Shown here: positions 32,541 to 44,480 of the stretch, one piece after another
Position numbering within the stretch: the first letter of the stretch is position 1
Layout of the letters: each line of letters opens with the position of its first letter
Source: Chrysaora quinquecirrha
Lineage: Eukaryota > Cnidaria > Scyphozoa > Semaeostomeae > Pelagiidae
Assembly: GCA_014526335.1 (NCBI GenBank)
Contig: JACTAT010000003.1
Span: forward strand, 1-64,000
Direction: 5' to 3'
Length of the DNA: 64,000 nucleotides
Notes under the pieces: generated by a model
What the model saw: the letters and a program-made list of their open reading frames with translations, nothing else
Told to the model about the DNA's origin: nothing
The model's database searches: none
Position numbers and translations under genes: made by a program

Positions 32541-33045
32541 TTGCACCACCTTGTTCAAAATTGCGGCTAGCTGTGGCTCTCGGCCTATAAAACTTACAGA
32601 CAACTAACATTCTGGTCCCAAGTTTTGCACCAAGTTTTACTCCAGCAGAACCTCGCTCACAATGACTTCGACTGAAATTCCAACCTCCCCTTTATCCAAC
32701 ACTCACACCGGTTAGAACTCCCTCGAACTTCCAATCCCCACTCCGCTCATGTCAACCCAACTTGCGATATGGCACCTAAGAGTTCTCTATTTCTACACTT
32801 ATTACATTCGTCGTAGTCTACGCTCCTCCACACTCCATCACCCCGCTCCACCACCCCGCTCCACTCTGAGGAAACAGCTGTATGTTGTTGTAGTTGTTGG
32901 AAACTGTTTCCTAAAGAGTGGAAGGAAGGTAATAAGTCTACTCTACTTCTGCCTCAATAATTGATTACTTTCTAAAGGTTATGTCAATTTGAGAAGGCGC
33001 AAAAAAGCAGGGGTGGCGCTAGCCTTTGCCCGAAAAGGGGCAATT

Positions 33046-33715
33046 TCAATTCAATTCAATTTCAAATTCACAGAATACAAAAAATTAAAGTTAATATAAA
33101 AAAAAAAATACGTATTCTGTGCGACCCAAAAAAAGCAGAGCTTATCTAGTTTGGGCCGCAAATTAAAGTTGTAATAATACAGAAACAAAAAATTAGAGAT
33201 ACTAAAAGCAAGGTTAAGAATACAAAACTAAAGAATATTTAATTACAATTTAAACCTATAGCTACTACTTTAACACTAGTTATATGAGTACAAGAATTTT
33301 GTGTTTTGCTTTCATTTTTAATAATTTAGAAGTGAGTTGAAGTATTTTGGGTGCTGTCGATAGCTAGCGATACAGAACCGATGGCATGGGTCGGTCTGTC
33401 AGGTAGAAATGCGGCAGCAATCCAGAGTGGGTGCATGGATGATGAGAGGGGTGCCGGTGTCCCCAGGGCCAAACATCCATGTCCAGATCTGGTGAGAAAT
33501 ATGCAACATATTGTTGGAAATTTATGCTGTAGACTCTAATAATGCTTGAGTTTGTTCTGGGGAGAGTGCAGTTATATTGCACTTCTTGCCTATATTGCTA
33601 TACTTGCCACAAGCCACACTTCTTAAATAATTAGTACGATTAATTAATACTTTCGTGTCTTTGGTGTTGTTAAATGAATGCAGTTGTAAATAAGCAAGGA
33701 CACCGAAAGGAAATT
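33046..33715. other. AT-rich spacer, no gene recognised
   Basis: Contains CAATTCAATT motifs, poly-A, and several short frames without homology. It may be a LINE 3' region read on the minus strand, but nothing decisive is seen. Confidence 0.3.
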
Positions 33716-33717
33716 TC

Positions 33718-33719
33718 TA

Positions 33720-33755
<36 letters not shown>

Positions 33756-33943
33756 TTTTTTTTTTTTTTTTTTTAACAACAGGCTTTACTATACTTGCCA
33801 TAATAAATCAACTAGCAAAATGCTACCAAATCTTTTGTTTTTTGTTTTTACAGAAAGTACATTACATACGGTACTTCATTTCATTGCATACGGTACTTCA
33901 TTTCATTACATACGGTACTTCATTTCATTACATACGGTGAAGC
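33718..33943. repeat. (TTA)n-poly(T) tract and 22-bp tandem repeat
   Basis: (TTA)n at 33,720-33,753 runs into poly-T to 33,774. About 75 bp later four units of CATTACATACGGTACTTCAT occupy 33,860-33,943. The last unit runs into the 3' end of the recombinase frame of the DIRS-order element and supplies its stop. Confidence 0.85.
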
Positions 33944-34786
33944 CCAGCGCCCCATTGCCTTTATTAACCAGGTTGGGAGATTTGCTTTTGCTGCTGTTGT
34001 TGCTGCTCCTATCCGAAAGCTGTGTCCAGCATATTCCTTAGATTGAAGACCCCCCTTTTCAAGTAATTGTCGGATTTCTTTAGTGAAATTTGTCCTTCCG
34101 AGAAATTGTCCAGACTTGTAAGTGAACAGAGGGCCTGTGTTGGGGCAGTGTGGGGAATAGTTTTTCATTGCCACCACTGGACATAGGTGTTTGTTCGTGG
34201 CTCCAATGGTGAGCCAAATTCCTTGTCTAAATGGGTCAGTTTTGGAAGATTTGAGGTGCACTTGCATGAACTTTGGGTTAGAGAGTGAGGGCCGAAAAAT
34301 TATGTCAGCAGCTGAAAGATGGCTGTCTGGATCAAAGGCATTGTCACAGGTGAACTCGCTGATCCTCAAAAACCCAAAGAATGCCAAGCAGATTGCAGCC
34401 CACAGCATTTTGTTATCTACATGGCTATCATGTTGAAGCGGCTGTAACAATTTGAAAAACATATCCAGGTGAACAGGAGTGATAGGTTTGCGAACATAAT
34501 TTGATGGGCCTTGAGATCTTTTAATCCCTCTCAGGAGATATTGCAACCGCGTGAATTTATGCAATGGTAGCTCATGGTTGTGTTTGAAGTGGAGATGCTT
34601 TACTGCTGCCAAATAGCTTTTTATGGTTGCATGTGTCGTTGTTTGAGCAAGGTAAGTTGCAAAATAGCAAAGAATCTCTTCATTAGTTGGAAGCATGCTT
34701 CCCAGTTCATGAACGCGGAAAAGTTGGAAAAATCGCAAGAAATGCTGTTCACCTGTTGAGTAGCTCTTCTTAGTTGCTGCAGCCAA
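33920..34786 (-). pseudogene. Tyrosine recombinase of DIRS-order retrotransposon, 3'-truncated
   Basis: 288 residues of a DIRS/Ngaro-type tyrosine recombinase: core-binding domain (residues ~1-100), FLRISEF with the first catalytic Arg, HLKSSKTDP, HSFRIGAAT (HxxR) and GRW. The frame ends SPYVMK in the 22-bp tandem repeat, just where the CY..YVR tyrosine motif should be (compare GRWTSDCYEGYVR at 46,283-46,325), so the nucleophile is lost. It follows the RT-RNase H part on the same strand. A dead copy. Confidence 0.85.
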
Positions 34787-34818
34787 GGAATGATCGGAAA
34801 ACTCCTCCTGTAGAATTT

Positions 34819-36722
34819 TCAGAGCCGCAAAATGCTGGTGGGTATCTGCTCTGGCACCCTGTTGGCCCCAGGGGCGAGCTGGCGGAACCGTGCAACCTGA
34901 AAGCGAGACAGAGCATCAGCGAGTTCATTGGACACCCCAGGGACATGCTGGGCCCTGAAATAAAAATTATGCTGCAAAGTGAGCAGGGTTAGGTGGCGCA
35001 CAAGCTGCATTAATTTTGGACATTTAGCTTTTTGCCATTAACAACATGAACTACAGATAAGTTATCACATTTAAACAATACCCTTTTTGTTGTCCAGTAT
35101 TTACCCCAGATAGCACAAGCTGCCACTATGGCAAATAATTCTTGCCATGCGATGGTTATATTGCCCTGACCTAGTGTTTGATGTGGCTGCCAGGCCCCTT
35201 GGAACCACTGGTTTCCGTGGATACCACCAAAACCATGTTGACCTGAAGCATCGGTATGGAGAATCAAGTCATCCGAAGAGTCCCAATAATTATTAAGGAA
35301 AAAGGCTTTCCCATTCCATGATGTCAGAAAGAGCTGCCACATTTCTATATCTGCCCGAAACTCTTGGTTTAAGAAAATGAGTTGATGAGAGTGTTGATAC
35401 CCTATTGTTAAGTTTATAATCCGTTGGAGGAAGGCCCTGCCCGGAGGGATGACCTTGCATGCAAAATTTAAGGAACCTATCAGGGACTGCAGCTCAACTA
35501 ATTTTGCCGACTTTCTGGTAGTCCATTCCTGCAATTCCACCCTTAACCTGTCCAATTTATCCTGAGGAAGCCGAGCTTCTGATGCTACTGTGTCCAGTAT
35601 AATGCCTAGAAATTCTAAGTCTGTAGCTGGCCCCTTAGTTTTTCCAGGGGCGGTTGGGACCCCCAGGGCCTGGAAGGTCAAGAGCATACTAGTAAGGCTG
35701 GCTTTGCACTCGGCTTCCCCCTTCTTAGGGTCGGGACCTGATTCTATGATAAGAAAGTCGTCAAGGAAATGACACACAAAAGATATACCACACTTCTCAA
35801 CCAGTATCCATTCAATTGCCTCAGATAGTTGGTTGAAAAGAAATGGTGCACTGCGGAGACCAAAAGGAAGGAATTTTTCAAAATAAAATTTACCCTGCCA
35901 GTACATCCCTAGCAATTCCCAGTCATCTGGGTGTACAGGAAATAGCCTAAAAGCAGACTCGATGTCGGTTTTCGCCATATAAACATGTGGGCCTAAGAGT
36001 TGGATATGCTTGATGGCTTCATCTACCGTAACATAGCTCAGTGAAAAATCGTCCTTATCGATAAATGAATTAATGGAGTTGCCTGTTTTGGGATAGGAGA
36101 GGTGAAAAATAGTGCGGAATTTTTCCGAGTGCTTCTTGGGAATAATCCCTAAAGGAGAAACCTGAAAATTGGGAAGCGGTGGCTCATCAAAAGGCCCAGC
36201 GGTTCTTCCAAGCAGGACTTCGTTGGCGATATTTTCGGTCACCTTACCTGGATTAGAAGCAGCAGACGGTAGATTCTTTGCTTTCCTACTTATTCTGGGC
36301 CCAGTGTAACCTATGTGCGCCCCTTCTGTTAATTCCTTGCATAATTTGTGGACAAAGTTTTGGTTCGGGTGACTTGCCAGCTGTTCTTTCAAAATATTAA
36401 CCTTAATTGGGGTAATGGCGGGATCCAAACATTGTTTACCTGTTATGTTGTTGTTGTTGCTGCTGTTGTGGTTGTTGCCTGTTGGCGGAAGAAAGGAATT
36501 GGGGGGTGGAAGAGGGTTGGGAGCGGAGGCTGGAGGAGGTAATGGGGTTAGGGGGCTGGGAATTGCCTGGCAGCGTGGTGACATTGTTGGCAAATAGTAC
36601 CTCTGGGCGGCTAGGGCAGTGGTTGCGTGGGTGGGGCCCTTCACACCCGGGTTGGGGAACACACGTGGCGGTATTTGCAGGGTGCGTAAGCGCACCTGCG
36701 TCCTTGATTGAAATTGCTGCAC
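34819..36722 (-). pseudogene. RT-RNase H of DIRS-order retrotransposon, one frameshift
   Basis: A Pro/Asn-rich leader (residues 1-100) leads into an RT: KTDIESAFR (motif A, 251-259), LPFGLRSAP (285-293), FLDD (319-322). RNase H follows: HTDAS (489-493), WQELFA, KCDNLSVV. The main frame stops at 35,010 after GKKLNVQN; the continuation LVRHLTLLTLQHNF and VPGVSNELADALSRF is in another frame (35,010-34,819), so a single-base loss near 35,025 breaks it. Catalytic Asp residues are otherwise present. The start at 36,722 overlaps the gag frame. Confidence 0.85.
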
Positions 36723-37636
36723 TTGTCGGCCCTCGGTGCGGCAATTCCTGAGCCTGAGCTGAGAGAGGGTCCATTGAAAAAAAGAGCGTGATCAGCCAGA
36801 AGTCTTCCTTGATTGACGGTGAATATTCTCATCCAGAGTTGCATGTCGATCTGACCCCAATTTATGGATTTATCGTTAGCTGCTTTGAAGCGAAATTTAT
36901 GATCGTACAAAAGCCATCCAAGAGACTGATGGTAAGAGGCAGCGTACCGGATAAGGTCTAGATAAGAAACCAATTCTTTAGCTCTACCCGGAAACTTGTC
37001 TAATACAACTTTCATGTAAGTGGTGAACGCTGTCGTCCAGCTCTGGATGTCCCGGATTTTTTTCTTCGAGGAGGTATCACTTGTAAGTTTGATAGTTGAA
37101 TTTTCCCCAATGGCCAAATGAAAGGACTGGGTGTCCGCTTGTGCGGAAAAGCCATGGAGATTCTCGGGGAGGAGTTTTGCTAAGTCAAAAAACTCACCGC
37201 TGTGGATGCTTTTGATAAATGATCCAGGGATCTCCGGCGTGAAACCATCTGATGAGGCAGATTGGAATGGCATCTGAGCGCCCATACTTTCAAACGACGC
37301 GCAAGCAGAGGCAGGATCCTGGACTGACAGTGCATTGTTGCTCTGATCCTGGGTTCCACGTTGGTTATTATCATTAGTGCTGGAGTTGGCAGAGTTGGCC
37401 AGGAGTTGTTGAGATATCTCTTTTGTTGCATCTCTCAAGCTGTCTTGTACAACCTTCTTGACCAGTTCGGTGATTTCCTTTCGTATTTCCGTGTTCAGAA
37501 GACTAGGGCCATCGCTATTCCCATCAGGTGTTGCTGCATCTTGAGTGTGCTCAGCTTCAGTTCGAGAGCTTAGAGTGCTTGCTCTTGTAGAGTTCCTCTG
37601 ACTGCGACGAGAGGAGTTCGAATGTGTCTTGGGCAT
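36641..37636 (-). pseudogene. Gag-like ORF of DIRS-order retrotransposon
   Basis: 331 residues starting MPKTHSNSSRRSQRNSTR, a basic Ser-rich head shared with the Gag-recombinase fusion at 44,892. A helical segment follows (EITELVKKVVQDSLRDATK), then ASFESMG and GGFT/GFTPEIP-like motifs also shared with that protein. The C-terminus has C-x8-C-x4-C-x3-H (CSNFNQGRRC..HVC), a CCCH finger. The frame ends soon after the finger; the likely continuation CEGPHPRNHC is in another frame, so a frameshift around 36,650 is probable. Order gag-RT-RNase H-recombinase on the minus strand fits DIRS/Ngaro elements. Confidence 0.78.
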
Positions 37637-37995
37637 CGTGAAATATTTAGAAATTCTTTTGTTGAATCAAGAACCTTTCAGATTGATGCACCAAGAGAAA
37701 AGGGGGTTTTGTTAGCGCGTGTATTGCTTTTGGGTGGAAAGCTTTGGGGGCGTAGCTGGCAAATTCTGATTGGCTAGGAGCAGATCTTGCTGCGACCTCA
37801 CAGCTGATTGGTTCGGTTGAACCCTTTCAGGGCCAGTTTGAAAATTGATTGGTTAGTTCAAGGACAGTGGCATGGAAAGTGTGAATGATAAATTCAAGAT
37901 GATGCCTTTTAAAAATGCCAGGTATTTCCGTGTCTCTGCTGGAAATATTACAGCACCTGAGGCATTTGTGCTTGTGCAAACTTGAAGCGGCAAGA
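37637..37995. other. Junction between two elements
   Basis: Probably the 5' untranslated part of the DIRS-order element (37,637 to ~37,980) running into the 3' end of the LINE. No terminal repeat partner was found in the window for this element. Confidence 0.35.
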
Positions 37996-40633
37996 TCAGA
38001 AAAAGGGGGAGATTAACCACAGTTCAGTCAATGTCAGAACTTTAAAGATTTTATAGTTACGTTTTTGTCTGGTCTCATATTTATATGAATGCTCGTTTGT
38101 TGTGAAATAGTTTTGAAATTTTTCTGGCAAGGACGTCTGGTTGAAGCGTACGTTATGCATGAATTTTAAGATTTTCAAACGGTAAAGATCGTTGATTTTA
38201 ATAATATTTAGTTCTTTATGTAAGTTATTTGTGGAGTATCTATTATCTTTGAAGTGAATGATTTTAAGGATTCTGTTCTGTAGGACTTGAATTTCCTTTA
38301 AACCTTTAGAGCTGTACCATAAGCTTCAAGTCCGTACGCTATCTTAGCAGCCATGAGTGAATCATAGAGCCTTAAAAGGCATTCTTTAGGCACTGAATAC
38401 CTTGGTTTGGCAAATATCGAAGAATACTTTATTATTTCATTTTTTTTACTTTACTTTTATGGGAATCCCAGGAAATTTTTTCATCAATCTTTACACCAAG
38501 GTATTTGATATTACACACTTTTTTTATAAGAATATCCTAATTTTGCCGAGGCTCGAATTTTTCTTTACACCAAGCCTGTATTTGATATTATTTGCCCTGC
38601 TCAATTTATCCTTCATTTCAAGTTTAAAATTAGGTATGCTTCTATTCTTTGAGGGAGCAAACACGCAATAGTTAGTTTTGCTACTGTTCATCAGCAATTT
38701 GTTGGCTCTGAGCCATTCAGAAAGAATATCTAACTCTTTATTTAAGTTAGAAACTAGTGTGGATATATCTTTATTAAATGTGAAAATGCATGTATCATCA
38801 GCAAATAGTCTTGGTTTAGCAGAAATTGCATTGGGCATATCGTTTACATAAAGTGTGAAAAATATCGGTCCTAAGACAGATCCTTGCGGAACACCTTTTT
38901 GAACTGTTTGCGTTGTTGATTTTTTGTTATTTGCACAGGTGTATTGCTTTCTGTTTTTAAGGTAACTGGAGAACCAAGTATGAATTTTACCTCTGAAACC
39001 ATAATAATGTAGATTGTCTAGTAGTATGGCATGAGCTTTTGATAGATCTAGAAATACACCTATGCAAAAGTTGTTATCATCAAGGTTTTGATGCACATTT
39101 TCGAGAATCTTTAGGAGGGCATGGATGGTTGAGTGACCCTCTCTGCAGCCAAATTGAAGTTCGTAAAGGATTTTGTATTTGTTTAAAAAGGACCTGATTC
39201 GTTTTGCTAAGAGTCGTTCAAGAATTTTTTCGAAACAAGAAAGGAGAAAAATAGGACTATAGTTGTCAGGATTATTTTTCTCATTCTTTTTGAAGACTGG
39301 CACGACCTTAGCAACCTTCCAAATTTTAGGCATAATTCCAGTGTCTAAAGAATTATTATATATGTGCGTAAATGGATTAGCCAATGAATTAAGAGCAGCT
39401 TTAATAATTTTCGGCTTTATTACATAATGGCCAGCAACCTTATTTGTTTTCATGTTGTTAATTTCATTTATTACTTTGAGTTCTTCTATTTTTTCCATAT
39501 AGAAACTATTTTTTAGAGGCTGGTTCAGAAACGAGGAATATTGAGTCTTAGCCTTGGGTATCTGAGCGGAGATTTTATTACCTATGTTGCAGAAATGTGA
39601 ATTCAATGTCTTGGAGGTTTCAAAGATGAATTCAGTATCATCTTTGAAACACTTTCCATCATAAATAATTTCTTTAACAGATGTTGGCTGAGATTTCTTT
39701 TTTGGGTTCAAAATTTTACCCAGAACTGCCCACATTTTCGTAATTCTGGTAGACTTATTATCGAAAAGCTCTTTGAAGTAGGATTTCTTAGATTGTCTAA
39801 TACACGAAACAAGGATATTTCGGTATTTTGTATATTTTTCTTTATTTTTGGAGCTACGCTCTTTTGTGTATGCGCAAAACAAATTATTTTTTTTGTTAAT
39901 GCATTTTTTTAAAGATATTGATATCCACGGTTTGTCCTTGATTTTCTTTTTGGAAATCAATTTTAAAGGAAGGGTCTTTTGTAGGCATTACTTATAATGT
40001 CGCTAAAGTGAGTTGCACAAAAACTAGCATTTTTTAAGAGTATAGAGAACTCCACTCAGTTCTATCTAATATTTCAACAAAATTTGCAACGTTCTTTTTA
40101 TCAACAGAAAATAAAGATAAAAATTAGCGAAATGATCAGAGATGCTTTGCATAACATGCTTAGGTTATTCAGAATGTTTAATTTTATATTCTTTTTTACG
40201 AATATACCCACTCCGCCTACATTACTATCTTTAGGGATAACATGATAGAAAGCATAGTCATCAAGAAGCAATGTATACATGTCAATATTAGTACTGTTAA
40301 TCTCTGTTAAGCATATACAGTCAAAGTCTATTTTAATTTCACTGAGCAAGTTGACCAGTTCAGTAGAGTGTTTATTGAGGCTACGAATGTTTAAATGAAA
40401 GACTGATAAGTCGATGTTTTTTAGGTTTTTTAGGTTATTTAGTGAATCAATTGTGTAGTATTCATTTATTTTTTTGTCTTTAACAGTTTTATAAATGTAG
40501 TTATTTAAATAATTATTCTCAATTAAGTCTTTAAGTTTAACTTTGTCGGATTTAAAGATTGAAATTAGTTCATTATTTGTTACTTCATAAAATGGCAGAT
40601 TATCTAATGCTGGTTCTATGTTGGAAATTTGTT
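37996..40633 (-). pseudogene. CR1-like LINE ORF2, broken (endonuclease and RT)
   Basis: Read from 40,633 down: an open frame with SVFHLNIRSLNKHSTELV and FDCICLTEI is the start of an APE-type endonuclease. It stops at 40,101 and most of the endonuclease is missing. RT follows at 39,960-38,524 (478 residues): FLDLSKA (303-309), GVPQGSVLGPIFF, LFADDT (385-390). After FLDLSKA about five residues (FDTV-type) are missing. The C-terminal part NYFTTNEHSYKYETRQKRN is in another frame at 38,178-37,996. At least two frameshifts and two deletions, so inactive. Confidence 0.82.
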
Positions 40634-40654
40634 TGGTCTAGTGGATGGCCCCGT

Positions 40655-41330
40655 ACAACGTGGTGTGCAGTAACGTGGAGGATGTGCAGTATAGTGGAGG
40701 TGCCAATACAACGTGGAGGGATACCATCATGTAAGTGGAGGTGCCAATACAACGTGGAGGGATACCATCATGTAAGTGGAGGTGCCAATACAACGTGGAG
40801 GGTTATCATCATGTAAGTGGAGGATATCATATTTAACGTGGAGGATACCATCGTCTAAGTGGAGGATGCGGAGTATCGTGGAGGTTATCATCATGTAAGT
40901 GGAGGATATCATATTTAACGTGGAGGATACCATCATGTAAGTGGAGGTGCCAATACAACGTGGAGGGTTATCATCATGTAAGTGGAGGATGCGGAGTATC
41001 GTGGAGGTTATCATCATGTAAGTGGAGGATATCATTTTTAACGTGGAGGATACCATCATGTAAGTGGAGGATGCGGAGTATCGTGGAGGTTATCATCATG
41101 TAAGTGGAGGGATATCATATTTAACGTGGAGGGATACCATCGTGTAAGTGGAGGTGCCAATACAACGTGGAGGGTTATCATCATGTAAGTGGAGGATGCG
41201 GAGTATCGTGGAGGTTATCATCATGCAAGTGGAGGGATATCATTTTTAACGTGGAGGATACCATCATGTAAGTGGAGGGTGCCAATACAACGTGGAGGGT
41301 TATCATCATGTAAGTGGAGGTTGCGACGAA
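40655..41330. repeat. ~40-bp minisatellite, left arm
   Basis: Units alternate three types that share GTGGAGG..ACGTGGAGG..ATCATCATGTAA: one with GTGCCAATACA, one with ATGCGGAGTATC, one with ATATCATATTTA. About 16 units. Confidence 0.9.
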
Positions 41331-42579
41331 TACTGAAATGTTGCATGGAAGTTAGAGAGGATATTGCATGGAAGTTAGAGAGGATATGGCCTATTCTAAT
41401 AGTCACGAAAACTCTGCTTGTACTGTATTCGAAGAAATGGTCGATGTGATAAATCGTATTTACTTATTAGAATACTGTACATACGCCAAAATGTAAAACG
41501 CAGACCTTCAGTACGATTGACTTTGCTAACTGATGCTCGGAAATTTTGCATTGATGCAACAATGAAAAAGGCCAGGCAATGCAACTACATAAATATGATT
41601 GTTCTTCCGTAAAACAACCCGAGTCAACTGTTTTAATTGAAATACACAACACGAGAACCCGATTTGAAAAGAGTTTTATCATTTATGCCACGTCCACTGC
41701 ATCCATGGCAAGGGCAAGGGGTCAAGTGAGATGCAAAGTTTTGAGCTTTCTCTTGCGTTGCTTTTGCAAACAAAGCTAAACCACATTTTCGCCATCACGT
41801 AGCTAAATAGGATTTTTTTGCAGCATGACCACAGAATTAATTTAAGCGCTCTATTTACAACATAACAAACAAATCCCCCGAAAGGAAAACAAAGTGAGTA
41901 ATAAATATAAAAACTTTTAAGCAAAGGTTTATCATACCAAAAAATAAATGTTTGTACAACACAACTGATAAAACCGAAAAATGATAAATGATAATGATAT
42001 ACTATTGATAATGATATACTATTTATTTGCAAAAAAATTTATTTAACCAAACAGAACAGAAACAAAACAGAAACTGAAGCACTAAAAGTTATTCTATACT
42101 GGGCTTAGAGCTGTATTTTTCTATGCTTATTGTTTCTTCGGGCAGGCAGTATTATGAAAGAAAGCTCAAAACTTTGCATCTCACTTGACCCCTTGCCCTT
42201 GCCATGGATGCAGTGGACGTGGCATAAATGATAAAACTCTTTTCAAATCGGGTTCTCGTGTTGTGTATTTCAATTAAAACAGTTGACTCGGGTTGTTTTA
42301 CGGAAGAACAATCATATTTATGTAGTTGCATTGCCTAGCCTTTTTCATTGTTGCACCAATGCAAAATTTCCGAGCATCAGTTAGCAAAGTCAATCGTACT
42401 GAAGGTCTGCATTTTACATTTTGGCGTATGTACAGTATTCTAATAAGTAAATACGATTTATCACATCGACCATTTCTTCGAATACAGTACAAGCAGAGTT
42501 TTCGTGACTATTAGAATAGGCCATATCCTCTCTAACTTCCATGCAATATCCTCTCTAACTTCCATGCAACATTTCAGTA

Positions 42580-43222
42580 TTCGTCGCAACCTCCACTTAC
42601 ACGATGATAACCCTCCACGTTGTATTGGCACCTCCACTTACATGATGGTATCCTCCACGTTAAAAATGATATCCCTCCACTTGCATGATGATAACCTCCA
42701 CGATACTCCGCATCCTCCACTTATATGATGATAACCTCCACGTTGTATTGGCACCTCCACTTACACGATGGTATCCTCCACGTTAAATATGATATCCTCC
42801 ACTTACATGATGATAACCTCCACGATACTCCGCATCCTCCACTTACATGATGGTATCCTCCACGTTAAAAATGATATCCCTCCACTTACATGATGATAAC
42901 CTCCACGATACTCCGCATCCTCCACTTACATGATGATAACCCTCCACGTTGTATTGGCACCTCCACTTACATGATGGTATCCTCCACGTTAAATATGATA
43001 TCCCTCCACTTACATGATGATAACCTCCACGATACTCCGCATCCTCCACTTAGACGATGGTATCCTCCACGTTAAATATGATATCCCTCCACTTACATGA
43101 TGATAACCTCCACGTTGTATTGGCACCTCCACTTACATGATGGTATCCCTCCACGTTGTATTGGCACCTCCACTTACATGATGGTATCCTCCACGTTGCA
43201 TTGGCACCTCCACTATACTGCA
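42580..43222. repeat. ~40-bp minisatellite, right arm (reverse complement)
   Basis: Mirror of the left-arm array (CCTCCACTTACATGATG.. units). Order of unit types follows the left arm in reverse with small gains and losses, so the arms have begun to drift or have been re-copied unevenly. Confidence 0.9.
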
Positions 43223-43268
43223 CATCCTCCACGTTACTGCACACCACGTTGTACGGACCATTCCTGTT

Positions 43269-44425
43269 TGAACCATAATGTCTTTCACGTGCAATGATTT
43301 GGGAGATGAATATCTTGCCACGGGGAAACTTTTCTTTGATTTGCTTGATTAGGATTTCGAATTTATCTATGATCTCAGAGACCGAGTCTTCAGCTAGATT
43401 GTTTGTTCCCACATTGAGCACGATTGTTTCTAATTTGCTATGAGTAATGTTAGAGATGTAGTTAGACCAAGAACAACCTGTCTGTCTGCAGAGCTATTTC
43501 TAGCTTGGGTTGAGTCATATTGATTGGGCAATGACGCCTGTTGCCTCGAGCAAGTTTCGGCATCTTTGGAAGTTTTATCATTTCCGTGTAAATCAGGGTG
43601 CGAGGCATTTTGAGGAGACTGAGTGCTTGCGTTAGGCGTGGCTGTATCAGCGGTGACTGGTCTGTTAACGACCTGGCTCATATGATTCAACTTATCGTGA
43701 ACTTTATTTTTTAAGGATTCGAAGTTTAAGTGAAGTTTCTCTACATTTTCTTGCATAGCAAGCACGTCTTGTTGGATAGCGCAGATTTGTTTTTTTGATA
43801 GACGTTCGCCCGTTTTTTCGCACATAATACCATCATTGTAATTTTCCACAAAATTAGAGTAGTTTTGATTAAGATTGTTGTGCTCTTTTTGGAGGTTATT
43901 GACGGATGACTTCATTTCACTTAGTTTCTTTTGGAGAGACGTTATTTTACTGTTATTTTCTTCATTGCTGTTATTCATGTGTTCAGAATCTTTATTTTGA
44001 TTTTTCATAGCAGTGATAGAGCCACGCAACGCGTTGTTATCATTTTTTAATTCTAGAATTTCTATTGCACACTCAGAAAGGTCCGATGTCAAGTTAGAAA
44101 CAGTTCTTTTGAGATTTTTATTATCGGCTTCAAGGCTAACCAAACGATCAAGTATATCTTTGAGATCATTACTGTTATTTCCTGCTTTCTCTGACTTCTT
44201 ATGTTTAAGGTCGGCTATCTCTATTGGCTCGTCATCGCAATCACTGTCTGGAAGCGGGAGATACTGAGCAAGGGTTGAAGCCATATTCAGATCATTTTTA
44301 CGTAACTTTTCAATCAAAGAATCGATTGAATCATTAGTTTCTAACTTGCCTTTCTTCATTTCTAATAATTTATTAATTTCTAATGTTTTCCATACCTTCA
44401 AGGACGTTTTTTGGCTTTGTGCCAT
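43269..44425 (-). pseudogene. LINE ORF1: coiled coil plus SGNH-hydrolase remnant
   Basis: The 331-codon frame 44,425-43,430 starts MAQSQKTSLKVWKTLEINK and has long heptad-like coiled-coil segments (residues ~95-190), then a Ser/Thr/Gln-rich linker. The next frame (to ~43,270) reads VLNVGTNNLAEDSVSEIID and GKIFISQIIARER, the middle of the SGNH/GDSL esterase found in CR1-type ORF1. The nucleophile block upstream is lost or out of frame near 43,440. The hydrolase is cut off by the fold-back insertion. Confidence 0.78.
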
Positions 44426-44480
44426 AATCGTTCCTGTGGAGAATATTGATAGTGTCAGAACAGCTTTCTTTGGTTTCTTT

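Larger units (their letters stand above)
24010..33045. repeat. Segmental duplication, block 2 (block 1 is about 3,830-18,890)
   Basis: Collinear, same-orientation matches: 24,010-24,503 to 3,830-4,320; 24,505-24,960 to 5,140-5,590; 25,360-25,862 to 6,695-7,200; 25,985-30,990 to 7,700-13,050; 31,893-32,195 to 16,190-16,480; 32,205-32,536 to 16,921-17,277; 32,536-33,042 to 18,163-18,890 with gaps. By eye the matched parts are about 97-99% alike. The second block lacks the JMJD4 exon at 17,358 and the CAT repeats, and has a 120-bp satellite instead. Either a recent duplication or a second haplotype joined into one contig. Confidence 0.9.
40640..43268. mobile_element. Fold-back element with minisatellite arms, inside the LINE
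   Basis: Bases ~40,643-41,752 recur as reverse complement at ~42,161-43,265, leaving a ~408-bp loop. Outer 54 bp (CCGTACAACGTGGTGTGCAG..) are perfect mirrors. Each arm is ~675 bp of a ~40-bp minisatellite outside and ~430 bp of unique sequence inside. The unit count differs slightly between arms. The insertion splits the LINE between the ORF1 hydrolase and ORF2. No transposase is encoded and no target duplication is obvious. Frames reading HVSGGANTTWR or LHLHDDNPP are minisatellite by-products. Confidence 0.88.

Noticed and set aside
40655..41330. CRISPR-like array
   Set aside because: Repeat units are contiguous minisatellite variants without unique spacers, in an animal genome, and mirrored at 42,580-43,222.
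40620..43290. Target-site duplication for the fold-back element
   Set aside because: Flanks GTGGATGGC and ACCATTCCTG share no direct repeat at the ends as I define them; the LINE also seems to have lost sequence at the site.
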